Origin: Pseudomonas sp. PDM18
Lineage (GTDB): Bacteria; Pseudomonadota; Gammaproteobacteria; Pseudomonadales; Pseudomonadaceae
Length of the DNA stretch: 64,000 nucleotides
Direction: 5' to 3'
NCBI RefSeq assembly: GCF_014852585.1
Contig: NZ_JACVBX010000001.1
Span: forward strand, 1 to 64,000
Shown here piece by piece: positions 8,589 to 19,245 of the stretch. The notes under the pieces are model-generated. The model searched no databases. It was not told the origin of the DNA and saw only the letters and a program-made list of their open reading frames with translations. A program made the translations under genes and the position numbers. Each line of letters starts with the position of its first letter. Within the stretch, counting starts at the first letter, position 1.

Positions 8589-8714
8589 AACAGATAACGC
8601 AGAAACTTTAAAACACCCAACCACATCATATTAGATATATGTAGGTAGGTATCCAAACTCCTGCGGGAGTGCAGCGAGCATCAGGCACTAGCAGAGGAAG
8701 CCCGGGAAGCAGCC

Positions 8715-9683
8715 TCAACCACCGATGATCTTCATGATGGTGACGCCGCCGGAGAACGCGACCTCTTGCTTGTCCGCCAGGGCACGCACCAGCAGCCGTT
8801 GCAGGGCCGGGAGCGCCTGGTGACGGGGCTTGTCCAGCAGGTCGCCGACATAATGGCGATTGCTCGACGACAGACAGCCATGCAGCCAGCCGGTCGAGGA
8901 CAGGCGCAGGCGCGAACAGGTCCGGCAGAACGGCACGCTCTCGTTGGCGATTACGCCAAAGAAGCCCTGCCCTGGTACCTCGTAGCGAATGGCGGTGGCA
9001 TCCACCGGCGCATCAGCCTGAATATAGGGATGGCGCTCGCCAATCAAATCAAGCAGCTCCGTCATGCCGATGAACTGCTGGTTGAAGCCGTTCGGATCGC
9101 GGGCCAGGTGGCCCATGCGCATCAGCTCGATAAAGCGCAGCTCGAAGCCGTGCTCCAGGCAGTAATCCAGCAGCGGCACCACCTGGTCGAGATTCTGCCC
9201 GCGTAGGGGCACCATGTTGAGCTTGATCTTCAGGCCCGCGGCGCGAGCCTCTTCGAGCCCCTTGAGCACGGTGGCTAGGTCGCCGCCACGGGCGATGCGT
9301 CGGAAGGCGTCGGCATCCAGAGTATCGAGGGACACATTGAGGCGGCGGATACCACAATCGAGCAACAGCGGCAGCTTCTTCGAAAGCAGTTGGCCGTTGG
9401 TGGTCAGGGCGATCTCCCGCAGGCCGAGGCGGCTCACGCCGTGCAGGAAGACATCCAGTTTCGGGCTGACCAGCGGTTCGCCGCCGGTAACCCGCAGCCG
9501 CTCGATGCCGGCCGCCTCAATCAGGTAGGCGACGCCACGCACCAGCGAATCGGCGGAGAGCTCATCCTGCGCGGCGACCAGACGCTTGCCGTCCGGCACA
9601 CAGTAGGTGCAGGCGTAATTGCATGCGGCGGTCAGGCTGACCCGCAGGTTGCGGAAGCGCCTGCCCTGGCGATCGACGATCAT
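8715..9683 (-). CDS. moaA: MoaA, GTP 3',8-cyclase (molybdenum cofactor step 1)
   Basis: A 322-residue radical SAM protein. The N-terminal cluster motif is CNYACTYC (C21, C25, C28), followed by the SAM motif TGGEPL. The second, substrate-binding cluster is CRTC-x13-C (FCRTCSRLRLSSTGWLHGC), and the C-terminal tail ends in GG. These are all MoaA hallmarks. MoaA with MoaC converts GTP to cyclic pyranopterin in the cytoplasm. No other moa genes are adjacent, so this is a stand-alone copy. In P. aeruginosa, as I recall it, two moaA genes exist, at other loci. It lies next to the IS element. The start ATG at 9683 gives the standard N-terminus MIVDRQGRRFRNLRVSLT. Confidence 0.92.
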   Translation of the reverse strand: MIVDRQGRRFRNLRVSLTAACNYACTYCVPDGKRLVAAQDELSADSLVRGVAYLIEAAGIERLRVTGGEPLVSPKLDVFLHGVSRLGLREIALTTNGQLLSKKLPLLLDCGIRRLNVSLDTLDADAFRRIARGGDLATVLKGLEEARAAGLKIKLNMVPLRGQNLDQVVPLLDYCLEHGFELRFIELMRMGHLARDPNGFNQQFIGMTELLDLIGERHPYIQADAPVDATAIRYEVPGQGFFGVIANESVPFCRTCSRLRLSSTGWLHGCLSSSNRHYVGDLLDKPRHQALPALQRLLVRALADKQEVAFSGGVTIMKIIGG

Positions 9684-9777
9684 GCTTGGCTCCGGTGGGA
9701 ATCACTCAGGCAAGTATATCCCCACCCTCACCACAAGCCCTGTCGCAACTGCGACGATGGGCCATCTGAATGGCGAC

Positions 9778-10416
9778 TCAGGCGGCCGGTGTATCGCCGT
9801 CGCGTTTGCGCTTGTTGCCCATGCGCACGCCGATGTCCATGAGGAACTGGAAGAACCCTTCCTGATCCTCCAGCACATCGCGCCAGAACGGCGAGTGGTA
9901 CAGCGCCACGGCGCCATGCACCAGTGCCCAAGCCGCACAGTAGTGGAAGTAGGCCGGCACGTCTTCCAGCTTGCCGGCCGCGATGCGTTCCTTGATCAAC
10001 TGGCTCAGTCGCTCGAAGTTGGATTCGCGGATCTTGTGCAACTCCTCGACCATCTCCGGGACCTGGCTGGTCTTCACCACCTTTTCTTCCAGGCGATCGA
10101 ACAGGCGGTAGCGCTGCGGGTCGCGCATGCGGAACTCGAAGTAGGCGCGCGACAGGCGCTCCTTGTCGCGGGCGACGTCTTCGGAGTGGAACAGGTCGGC
10201 CAGATCGCGCTCGTAGTCCAGCATCAGGCGCAGGTAGATTTCCGCCTTGGACTTGAAGTGCTTGTAAATAGTGCCTTTGCCGATACCCACGGCATCGGCG
10301 ATCATTTCGACCGTGACACTGTCTTCGCCCTGCTCGAGGAACAGCTTGAGGGCGGTGTCGAGGATTTCCTGTTCGCGACGACGGAATTCGCGAACCTTGC
10401 GCGGCTCTTTCTGCAT
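9778..10416 (-). CDS. TetR/AcrR-family transcriptional regulator
   Basis: A 212-residue protein. Residues about 15-60 form the TetR helix-turn-helix (EILDTALKLFLEQGEDSVTVEMIADAVGIGKGTIYKHFKSKAEIY). The rest is a helical ligand domain with many aromatic residues (AYFHYCAAWALVHGAVALYHSPF). It matches in place and type the P. aeruginosa PA2957 position. It is divergent from the aminotransferase gene across an 84-base gap. That gap holds GTCAAAAAT-AGTCAAAAT direct repeats close to its start, possible autoregulation sites. The ligand is unknown. Its neighbours give no clear target, although fatty-acid genes are nearby. Confidence 0.88.
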   Translation of the reverse strand: MQKEPRKVREFRRREQEILDTALKLFLEQGEDSVTVEMIADAVGIGKGTIYKHFKSKAEIYLRLMLDYERDLADLFHSEDVARDKERLSRAYFEFRMRDPQRYRLFDRLEEKVVKTSQVPEMVEELHKIRESNFERLSQLIKERIAAGKLEDVPAYFHYCAAWALVHGAVALYHSPFWRDVLEDQEGFFQFLMDIGVRMGNKRKRDGDTPAA

Positions 10417-10421
10417 AAAAA

Positions 10422-10448
10422 GACTGTTCGGTCAAAAATAGTCAAAAT
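10422..10448. promoter_or_regulatory. candidate operator between tetR-type gene and aminotransferase gene
   Basis: Within the 84-base divergent gap, GACTGTTCGGTCAAAAATAGTC has GACT/AGTC ends. It overlaps two direct copies of GTCAAAA (10431 and 10441). This is weak symmetry and only a candidate site for the adjacent TetR protein. Confidence 0.3.
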
Positions 10449-10500
10449 TCGAAGCCGCGTATTATGCCTATTCAGCGCCAAATTGCACGGATCATCCGAC

Positions 10501-11634
10501 ATGATTAGCTTTTCTTCCGAGTTTCCCCAACAAGCCGGCCTGCGCTACCTGAACCACGCAGCCGTCGCACCCTGGCCCAGGCGCGCCGCGGACGCTGTCG
10601 CCGCCTTCGCCCAGGAGAACATCCTGCAGGGCGCCCGCGATTACCCGCAGTGGCTGATCATCGAGAAACGCCTGCGCGAGCGCCTGATGCGCCTGGTGAA
10701 CGCCCAGACCACCGGCGACATCGCACTGGTAAAGAATACTTCCGAGGCACTGTCGTTCGTCGCCTTCGGCCTGGATTGGCGCGCCGGCGACCAGGTTGTG
10801 ATCAGCGATCAGGAATTCCCCTCCAACCGCATCGTTTGGGAAGCACTGAAGCCACGTGGAGTGGAAGTCATCCAGGTCAGCCTGGACGGTGACGACCCGG
10901 AAGGCGACCTGCTGGCCGCCTGCACCCCGCGCACGCGCCTGCTGTCGATCAGCGCCGTGCAGTACGCCAGCGGCCTGCGCATGGACCTGGAGCGTCTTGG
11001 CGCGGGCTGCCGCCAGCTTGGCGTGCTCTATTGCATCGATGCCATCCAGCAACTGGGCGCCCTGCCCTTCGATGTTCGGGCCTATGACTGCGCCTTTGCC
11101 ATGGCCGACGGCCACAAGTGGATGCTCGGCCCAGAGGGCCTGGGTGTGTTCTATTGCCGCGCCGCCGAGCGCGAGCAACTGGCGCTGCAGGAATATGGCT
11201 GGCACATGCTGGAGAACGCCGGCAATTACGACCTTGCCGACTGGCAGCCGGCCCGCAGCGCACGACGCTTCGAATGCGGCAGCCCGAACATGCTGGGCGC
11301 TGTGGCTCTGGAAGCAAGCCTGAGCCTGCTTGAGGAAGTCGGCATGGGGACGGTGGGCGAATTGGTGCAGGCGCGCGTCCAGCAGTTGCAGGATGGCATG
11401 GGGCGTATCAACGGCGCCTCGCTGCACAGCCCGTTGGACCCGGCACGTCGCGCCGGCATCCTGACATTCAGCCTCGCCGGCTGGGACAACACCCGCCTGC
11501 TGGAGCGCCTGCGCGCCGAGCAAGTGGTATGCATCCAGCGGGGCGCCGGCATCCGCTTCTCGCCGCACTTTTACACCAGCGAGGCGGTCATCGAGGAAAC
11601 CCTGGGGCTGATCGGGGAGCTGGCGGCACAATAA
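10501..11634 (+). CDS. class V aminotransferase family PLP enzyme
   Basis: A 377-residue protein. The PLP lysine motif is DGHKWMLGPEGLGVFY, and the conserved core is ISAVQYASGLRMDLERLG...VLYCIDAIQQLGALPFDV. This fits the cysteine desulfurase / isopenicillin-N-epimerase branch of fold-type I enzymes. There is no obvious catalytic cysteine loop of the NifS kind, so desulfurase activity cannot be claimed. The start ATG at 10501 (MISFSSEFPQQAGLRYLNHAAVAPWP) places the family N-terminus correctly. The same frame is open far upstream, but that part is antisense to the TetR gene. Substrate unknown. Confidence 0.85.
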   Translation: MISFSSEFPQQAGLRYLNHAAVAPWPRRAADAVAAFAQENILQGARDYPQWLIIEKRLRERLMRLVNAQTTGDIALVKNTSEALSFVAFGLDWRAGDQVVISDQEFPSNRIVWEALKPRGVEVIQVSLDGDDPEGDLLAACTPRTRLLSISAVQYASGLRMDLERLGAGCRQLGVLYCIDAIQQLGALPFDVRAYDCAFAMADGHKWMLGPEGLGVFYCRAAEREQLALQEYGWHMLENAGNYDLADWQPARSARRFECGSPNMLGAVALEASLSLLEEVGMGTVGELVQARVQQLQDGMGRINGASLHSPLDPARRAGILTFSLAGWDNTRLLERLRAEQVVCIQRGAGIRFSPHFYTSEAVIEETLGLIGELAAQ

Positions 11635-11661
11635 CGCCGGCGCGACCGAGAAAGCTGCTCA

Positions 11662-11704
11662 GCCCGGTGTGATGTATTCCAAATCCGTTTAAAAAACACC
11701 GGGC
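11662..11704. repeat. 9-bp inverted repeat upstream of rgsA
   Basis: GCCCGGTGT (11662-11670) and ACACCGGGC (11696-11704) pair perfectly around a 25-base AT-rich loop. It lies 28 bases after the aminotransferase stop and just before the probable rgsA promoter. It could be the terminator of the aminotransferase gene, though it has no T run on the plus strand, or a regulator site. Confidence 0.5.
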
Positions 11705-11731
11705 ACCCCGTGGCAGCCGCCGCATCTTGGC

Positions 11732-11738
11732 CAATACT
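11732..11738 (+). promoter_or_regulatory. candidate RpoS-type -10 element of rgsA
   Basis: CAATACT resembles the RpoS -10 consensus CTATACT. A start about 7-8 bases later would give a transcript of about 120 nt ending at the terminator, the known size of RgsA. Confidence 0.4.
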
Positions 11739-11745
11739 TGTAGAT

Positions 11746-11867
11746 ACCGGTGCGCGGCATCTCCCCCCAAGTGCCCCGCCGGTGAAGGTACCGAGGATCG
11801 CGTACCTTATTGTTACACTCCTAATGGTCTTGACCCGGATTCATCCCCCAGAACCCGGGTTTTTTTT
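11746..11867 (+). ncRNA. rgsA: RgsA (P16) small RNA
   Basis: The stretch between the aminotransferase and tatD genes corresponds in position to the P. aeruginosa sRNA RgsA (between PA2958 and PA2959). RgsA is an RpoS-dependent, GacA-influenced RNA of about 120 nt tied to stress resistance. Seen here: an RpoS-like -10 at 11732, a 3' hairpin ACCCGG/CCGGGT at 11833-11860 and eight T residues, a strong intrinsic terminator. Identity is by position, size and remembered sequence, not by a search. The 5' end is inferred from the promoter. Confidence 0.7.
11833..11867 (+). terminator. intrinsic terminator of rgsA
   Basis: Stem ACCCGG (11833-11838) with CCGGGT (11855-11860), then a T run through 11867. 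Confidence 0.85.
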
Positions 11868-11898
11868 GCGCGTAACAAAAGTATCAGCGCCGACGCAA

Positions 11899-12675
11899 TC
11901 AGGTGGCGAGCGGGAACAGCCGGCGGAAGTTGGCGGTGGTCTGCTCGGCCAGGGCCTCGAAGCTCACCCCGCGCAGCACGGCCAGGTACTCGGCGACCTC
12001 GCGCACGTACTCGGGCAGGTTCGGCTTGCCGCGATGGGGCACCGGCGCCAGATAGGGCGAATCGGTCTCCACCAGCAAGCGATCCACCGGCACCTGGCGG
12101 GCCACTTCGCGCAGCTGCTCGGCATTGCGGAAGGTGACGATGCCCGAGAGCGAGATGTAGAAGCCGATATCCAGCGCCGCCTTGGCCATTTCCCAGTCTT
12201 CGGTGAAGCAATGCAGCACTCCGGCCTGCGGCAGTGCTGCCTCTCGCAGCAGCGCCAAGGTGTCGGCGCGGGCTTCGCGGGTATGCACGATGACCGGCTT
12301 GCCAGTGACCTTGGCTGCCTCCAGGTGCAGGCGGAAGGCCTCTTGCTGCAACTCGGCGGCTTCGGGCTCGTAGTGATAGTCCAGGCCGGTCTCGCCGATG
12401 GCCACCACACGCGGGTGGCTCAGCTCGCCCAGCAGCCAGTCCAGCGCAGGCGCGGCGCCCGGCTCCAGGTCCAGCGGGTGGACGCCCACCGAACAATGCA
12501 CATCGGTATAGCGGTCCGCCAGGTCTTTCACCGCCTTGGCGTTGTCCGCACTCACGCCGATGCACAGGAACTGGCTGACACCGCGCGCGCGCGCGGCGTC
12601 CAGCGCGGCTTCCAGCGATCCGTCATGGGCGGCGAGATCGAGGCGATCGAGATGGCAGTGGGAATCGACCAGCAT
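11899..12675 (-). CDS. TatD-family metal-dependent hydrolase (YcfH-like)
   Basis: A 258-residue protein starting MLVDSHCHLDRLD. It has the metal-binding HxH at the start, then GETGLDYHYE (Glu ligand), PVIVHTREA (His), GVLHCFTE (His) and LLVETDSPYL (Asp): the full set of TatD/YcfH ligands. It is a TIM-barrel DNase-type hydrolase of the cytoplasm. The frame is open 12 codons further upstream, but the start at 12675 gives the family N-terminus. It follows pilZ and holB, as ycfH follows holB in E. coli, but a terminator separates it from pilZ. Confidence 0.92.
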   Translation of the reverse strand: MLVDSHCHLDRLDLAAHDGSLEAALDAARARGVSQFLCIGVSADNAKAVKDLADRYTDVHCSVGVHPLDLEPGAAPALDWLLGELSHPRVVAIGETGLDYHYEPEAAELQQEAFRLHLEAAKVTGKPVIVHTREARADTLALLREAALPQAGVLHCFTEDWEMAKAALDIGFYISLSGIVTFRNAEQLREVARQVPVDRLLVETDSPYLAPVPHRGKPNLPEYVREVAEYLAVLRGVSFEALAEQTTANFRRLFPLAT

Positions 12676-12685
12676 GAAAACACTC

Positions 12686-12721
12686 TCCGAAAAAAAGACG
12701 AAGCGCCCCATCGGGCGCTTC
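12686..12721 (-). terminator. terminator after pilZ
   Basis: AAGCGCCC-CATC-GGGCGCTT (12701-12720), followed on the minus strand by a run of seven T. It ends the holB-pilZ transcription unit just before the tatD start. Confidence 0.8.
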
Positions 12722-12749
12722 GTGCGTGCAGCTTGTATAGCTACGAATT

Positions 12750-13106
12750 CTACATGGTATGCGTCGGGCGGTCCGACTTCAGCGCGCCGGCAAGGTAGGT
12801 CTCGATCTTGTTGCGCGCGGTGTTGTCGCCATCGTTGAACTGCACGCCGATGCCGGCGGCACGGTTGCCCTGGGCGCCCTTCGGCGTGATCCAGACCACC
12901 TTGCCGGCGACCGGGATCTTCTCCGGCTCGTCCATCAGGTTGAGCAGCATGAAGACCTCATCACCCAGCTTGTAGGTCTTGTTGGTCGGAATGAACAGCC
13001 CGCCGTTGCGGATGAACGGCATGTAGGCGGCATACAGCACGGACTTGTCCTTGATGGTCAGGGACAGGATTCCGTTACGCGGACCCAGATTTGGTGGCAA
13101 GCTCAT
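12750..13106 (-). CDS. pilZ: PilZ, type IV pilus biogenesis protein
   Basis: A 118-residue single PilZ domain (MSLPPNLGPRNGILSLTIKDKSVLYAAYMPFIRNGGLFIPTNKTYKLGDEVFMLLNLMDE...). It lacks the RxxxR c-di-GMP motif at its N-terminus. This fits true PilZ, which does not bind the nucleotide and acts with PilB/FimX in pilus extension. Length and position downstream of holB match P. aeruginosa PA2960. The gene ends at a good terminator. Confidence 0.93.
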   Translation of the reverse strand: MSLPPNLGPRNGILSLTIKDKSVLYAAYMPFIRNGGLFIPTNKTYKLGDEVFMLLNLMDEPEKIPVAGKVVWITPKGAQGNRAAGIGVQFNDGDNTARNKIETYLAGALKSDRPTHTM

Positions 13107-13142
13107 TCAGCTGTCCTGGCAGATTTTTCCGATGGCCGGATT

Positions 13143-15877
<2,735 letters not shown>

Positions 15878-15880
15878 GTA

Positions 15881-16696
15881 TCAGGAATCCAGAAGTTCGC
15901 GGAGTTGGCCCTGCAGTTTACGGGTCAGGGGCCCGACCGGCCAAGCGTGCTCGGCAATGCCGCACACCGGCCAGATACCGTAGAGACTGTTGCAGAGAAA
16001 GACCTCATCGGCCTGCGCCAGTTCGCCGTGCTCTACATCACGGACGATGACCGGCAACCCCAGATCGCTGGCGCGCTCGATGATTTCGGCACGCATCACA
16101 CCAGCGACGCCACAGCGGCTGAGCTCGGCGGTGATCAGTGCGCCCTGCTTCACCAGGAACAGGTTGCTGAACACGCCCTCGACGATCCGCCCGGAAACAT
16201 CGCGCATCAATCCTTCGGCGAAGGCCGGGTCGCTCCATTCGGCGCGAGCCAGGACCTGTTCCAGGCGATTGAGGTGCTTGAGGCCGGCGAGCAATGGCTG
16301 TTCGGCCAAGCGGGTGGCGCAGGGGAAGAGCATGACGCCCTCCTCGCGGTTCTTCGCCGGGTAGGCCGGCGCGGGCGAGGCCAGCAACACACGGCGCACC
16401 TGCGCATCGGCCTGCGGGGCATAGCCACGCGCGCCTTCGCCACGGGTCAGCATCAGCTTGGCGACGCCATCGCCGAGCTGGGCGGAAAACCGCAGGAGTT
16501 CGTCTTCGATGAGATCGAGCGAAACCGGCAGGCACAGGCGCCGAACGCCCTCCTCCAACCTCGCCCGATGGCGTGCCAGCAGGCGCGGACGACCTGCGGA
16601 CACGCGGATGGTCTCGAACAGCCCGTCACCGTAGGCCAGCCCGCGATCACGCGCGGACAGGGCCTCGGCGCTCTGGCCGTCGATCCAGCTCAGCAT
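15881..16696 (-). CDS. pabC: aminodeoxychorismate lyase PabC
   Basis: A 271-residue fold-type IV PLP enzyme (MLSWIDGQ...RDRGLAYGDGLFETIRV). The PLP lysine motif is LAGLKHLNRLEQVLAR, and SGRIVEGVFSNLFLV and EVFLCNSLYGIWPV follow. It makes 4-aminobenzoate for folate. Its ATG shares one base with the fabF stop (TGATG), so the two are translationally coupled. The fabF-pabC-mltG-tmk-holB order is the usual gammaproteobacterial one. Confidence 0.93.
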   Translation of the reverse strand: MLSWIDGQSAEALSARDRGLAYGDGLFETIRVSAGRPRLLARHRARLEEGVRRLCLPVSLDLIEDELLRFSAQLGDGVAKLMLTRGEGARGYAPQADAQVRRVLLASPAPAYPAKNREEGVMLFPCATRLAEQPLLAGLKHLNRLEQVLARAEWSDPAFAEGLMRDVSGRIVEGVFSNLFLVKQGALITAELSRCGVAGVMRAEIIERASDLGLPVIVRDVEHGELAQADEVFLCNSLYGIWPVCGIAEHAWPVGPLTRKLQGQLRELLDS

Positions 16697-17940
16697 CAGC
16701 CGTGGAACCGGCGGAATACCAGGGAGCCGTTGGTGCCACCGAAGCCGAAGGAGTTGGACAGGGCGACGTCGATCGGACGCTCCTTGGCCTGATGGGCAAC
16801 CAGGTCGAGGTCGCAGCCTTCGCTGGGGTTGTCCAGGTTGATGGTCGGCGGAGCCACCTGATCACGCAGCGCGAGCACGCAGAAGATCGCCTCGACCGCA
16901 CCGGCAGCGCCCAGCAGGTGGCCGGTCATGGACTTGGTGGAGCTCATCGACAGCTGGTAGGCGTGGTCGCCGAAGATCGATTTCACCGCGGCAATTTCCG
17001 CGATGTCGCCGGCCGGCGTCGAGGTGCCATGGGCGTTGATGTAATCGACCTGCCCGGGGTTCAGCCCGGCATCACGCAGCGCGGCTTTCATGCAGCGGGC
17101 AGCGCCGGCGCCGTCTTCCGGCGGAGCGGTCATATGGAAGGCGTCGCCGCTCATACCGAAGCCGACGACCTCGGCGTAGATACGCGCGCCACGGGCCTTG
17201 GCGTGCTCCAGCTCTTCCAGCACCAGCGCACCGGCGCCGTCGGAGAGCACGAAGCCGTCGCGGTCCTGGTCCCACGGACGGCTTGCCCGGGTCGGGTCGT
17301 CGTTGCGGGTGGACAGCGCGCGAGCGGCGCCAAAGCCGCCCAGGCCAAGACCACAGGCGGCCATTTCGGACCCGCCGGCGACCATCACGTCCGCATCGCC
17401 GTAGGCGATGTTGCGCGCGGCCATGCCGATGTTGTGGGTGCCGGTGGTGCAAGCGGTGGTGATGGCGTAGTTGGGGCCCTGCAGGCCAAGGTTGATCGAC
17501 AGGAACCCGGAAACCATGTTGATGACCGAGCCAGGCACGAAGAACGGCGAGATGCGCCGCGGGCCCTGCTCGAACAGCGAACGACAGGTGTTTTCGATGT
17601 TGGTCAGGCCGCCAATGCCCGAACCGATGGCAACACCGATGCGCTCCCGGTTGGCGTCGGTGACTTCCAGGCCGGAATCGCGCACCGCCTGATAGCTGGC
17701 GGCGAGGCCGTACTGGATGAACAGGTCGAGTTTGCGAGCTTCCTTGGCGGACATGTATTGCTCAACGTCGAACCCTTTCACCGAGCCGCCGAAACGGGTG
17801 GCAAAGGCGGACAGATCCATGTGTTCGATCGGGGCGATACCGCTGCGCCCGGCGAGAATGCCTTCCCAACTGCTCGGCACATCCACACCCAGGGGCGACA
17901 ACATACCCATGCCAGTGATGACTACGCGTCTACGCGACAC
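16696..17940 (-). CDS. fabF: beta-ketoacyl-ACP synthase II, FabF
   Basis: A 414-residue condensing enzyme. The active Cys is C164 in [16 protein letters not shown]. The two catalytic His are in [11 protein letters not shown] and [17 protein letters not shown]. It elongates acyl-ACP with malonyl-ACP in cytoplasmic type II fatty acid synthesis. It follows acpP with a terminator between them, so acpP can be made in excess while fabF is read through at a lower level. Confidence 0.96.
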   Translation of the reverse strand: MSRRRVVITGMGMLSPLGVDVPSSWEGILAGRSGIAPIEHMDLSAFATRFGGSVKGFDVEQYMSAKEARKLDLFIQYGLAASYQAVRDSGLEVTDANRERIGVAIGSGIGGLTNIENTCRSLFEQGPRRISPFFVPGSVINMVSGFLSINLGLQGPNYAITTACTTGTHNIGMAARNIAYGDADVMVAGGSEMAACGLGLGGFGAARALSTRNDDPTRASRPWDQDRDGFVLSDGAGALVLEELEHAKARGARIYAEVVGFGMSGDAFHMTAPPEDGAGAARCMKAALRDAGLNPGQVDYINAHGTSTPAGDIAEIAAVKSIFGDHAYQLSMSSTKSMTGHLLGAAGAVEAIFCVLALRDQVAPPTINLDNPSEGCDLDLVAHQAKERPIDVALSNSFGFGGTNGSLVFRRFHG

Positions 17941-17970
17941 TGTGACTTCCTCTCATGTATTTCACGGCAA

Positions 17971-17994
17971 TAACGCCGGCTGGTGCCGGCGTTA
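17971..17994. repeat. perfect hairpin upstream of fabF
   Basis: TAACGCCGGC-TGGT-GCCGGCGTTA, a 10-bp stem located between the acpP terminator and the fabF start, in the 5' untranslated part of fabF. It could be a processing site or a second terminator arm. Confidence 0.6.
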
Positions 17995-18029
17995 AAGAAA
18001 AGCCGCACGCCTTTGCAGGCCGTGCGGCT
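17995..18029 (-). terminator. terminator after acpP
   Basis: AGCCGCACG (18001-18009) pairs with CGTGCGGCT (18021-18029). On the minus strand it is followed by TTTCTTTAAC. It sits 30 bases after the acpP stop and is probably leaky, because fabF has little room for its own promoter. Confidence 0.75.
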
Positions 18030-18058
18030 TCTTTCGTCGGGGAACCGACGACTACGTC

Positions 18059-18295
18059 TTATGCCTGGTGGGCAACGATGTAGTCGATGGCTTCCTGAAC
18101 GGTGGTGATCTTTTCGGCTTGCTCGTCGGGGATTTCGGTCTCGAATTCCTCTTCCAGAGCCATCACCAGCTCAACGGTGTCAAGGGAGTCGGCGCCCAGG
18201 TCTTCGACGAAGGAAGCGCTGTTGGTGACTTCTTCTTCCTTAACGCCGAGTTGCTCAGCAACGATCTTCTTGACGCGTTCTTCGATGGTGCTCAT
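18059..18295 (-). CDS. acpP: acyl carrier protein AcpP
   Basis: A 78-residue acidic helical protein ([23 protein letters not shown]...). The phosphopantetheine attachment serine is S37 in [21 protein letters not shown]. It carries all acyl intermediates of fatty acid and lipid A synthesis. A 192-base gap separates it from fabG and can hold its own strong promoter. A terminator follows. Confidence 0.97.
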   Translation of the reverse strand: MSTIEERVKKIVAEQLGVKEEEVTNSASFVEDLGADSLDTVELVMALEEEFETEIPDEQAEKITTVQEAIDYIVAHQA

Positions 18296-18487
18296 ACCTT
18301 GTTTTCACTCCTATGGACAATCCGTACAGCTGGGCTGCGGGTAAGTGTATAGAAAGGGTTTTCTGCATTTCAAGCTGAACGCTGACGCCCCTTCGCGGCA
18401 ACCCAGATGCCCTGTCTATTCCAGCGCTACGACGCTTGGATAATTTCAGACAGCGCATATGACATCGCCACTAAGGAACTCGTCACA

Positions 18488-19231
18488 TCAGCTCATGTAC
18501 ATTCCGCCATTCACCGGTACCGTGGCACCCGTTACATAAGCTGCGCCCTCGGAAGCGAGGAATGCTACCACTTTGGCGATCTCTTCGGCTTGTCCCAGTC
18601 GACCCAGCGGAATCTGGCCAAGCAGCGCTTCACGCTGGGCCTCCGGCAGTTCGCGAGTCATGTCGGTGTCGATGAAGCCCGGAGCAACCGCGTTGACAGT
18701 GATAGCACGTGAACCGACCTCGCGCGCCAGGGCGCGAGTGAAGCCTTCCAGGCCGGCCTTGGCAGCGGCGTAGTTGGTCTGCCCGGCGTTGCCCATCGCA
18801 CCGACGACGGAGCCGATATTGATGATGCGACCCCAGCGAGCCTTGGTCATGCCGCGCAGGACGGCTTTCGACAGACGGTAGAGGCTGTTGAGGTTAGTGT
18901 TGACCACGTCGAACCACTCGTCGTCTTTCATGCGCATCAGCAGATTATCGCGGGTGATGCCCGCGTTATTGACGACGATAGCCGGTGCGCCGGATTCTTT
19001 CTGGATGGCTTCCACAACGGCGATCACGGACTCGTCGTTGGATACATCCAGGACCATGCCCGAACCCTGGATGCCGTTTTCCTTGAGGTATTCGGAAATT
19101 TTCTGAGCGCCGGACTCGCTGGTCGCGGTGCCAACCACAGTGGCACCCATGCGACCCAGTTCCAGTGCGATGGCCTGGCCAATACCGCGGCTCGCGCCGG
19201 TAACCAGGGCAACCTTACCTTGCAGACTCAT
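18488..19231 (-). CDS. fabG: 3-oxoacyl-ACP reductase FabG
   Basis: A 247-residue short-chain dehydrogenase. The NADPH loop is TGASRGIG (11-18), NNAG is at 88-91, and the catalytic triad is S141, Y154 and K158 (INIGS...QTNYAAAKAG). It reduces beta-ketoacyl-ACP. It starts 14 bases after the fabD stop, in the fabD-fabG-acpP-fabF cluster. Confidence 0.96.
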   Translation of the reverse strand: MSLQGKVALVTGASRGIGQAIALELGRMGATVVGTATSESGAQKISEYLKENGIQGSGMVLDVSNDESVIAVVEAIQKESGAPAIVVNNAGITRDNLLMRMKDDEWFDVVNTNLNSLYRLSKAVLRGMTKARWGRIINIGSVVGAMGNAGQTNYAAAKAGLEGFTRALAREVGSRAITVNAVAPGFIDTDMTRELPEAQREALLGQIPLGRLGQAEEIAKVVAFLASEGAAYVTGATVPVNGGMYMS

Positions 19232-19245
19232 GCCTTATCTCCTGT

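Noticed and set aside
9619-10500. Upstream extension of the aminotransferase frame to 671 codons
   Set aside because: The extra part is antisense to the TetR gene. The enzyme begins at ATG 10501.
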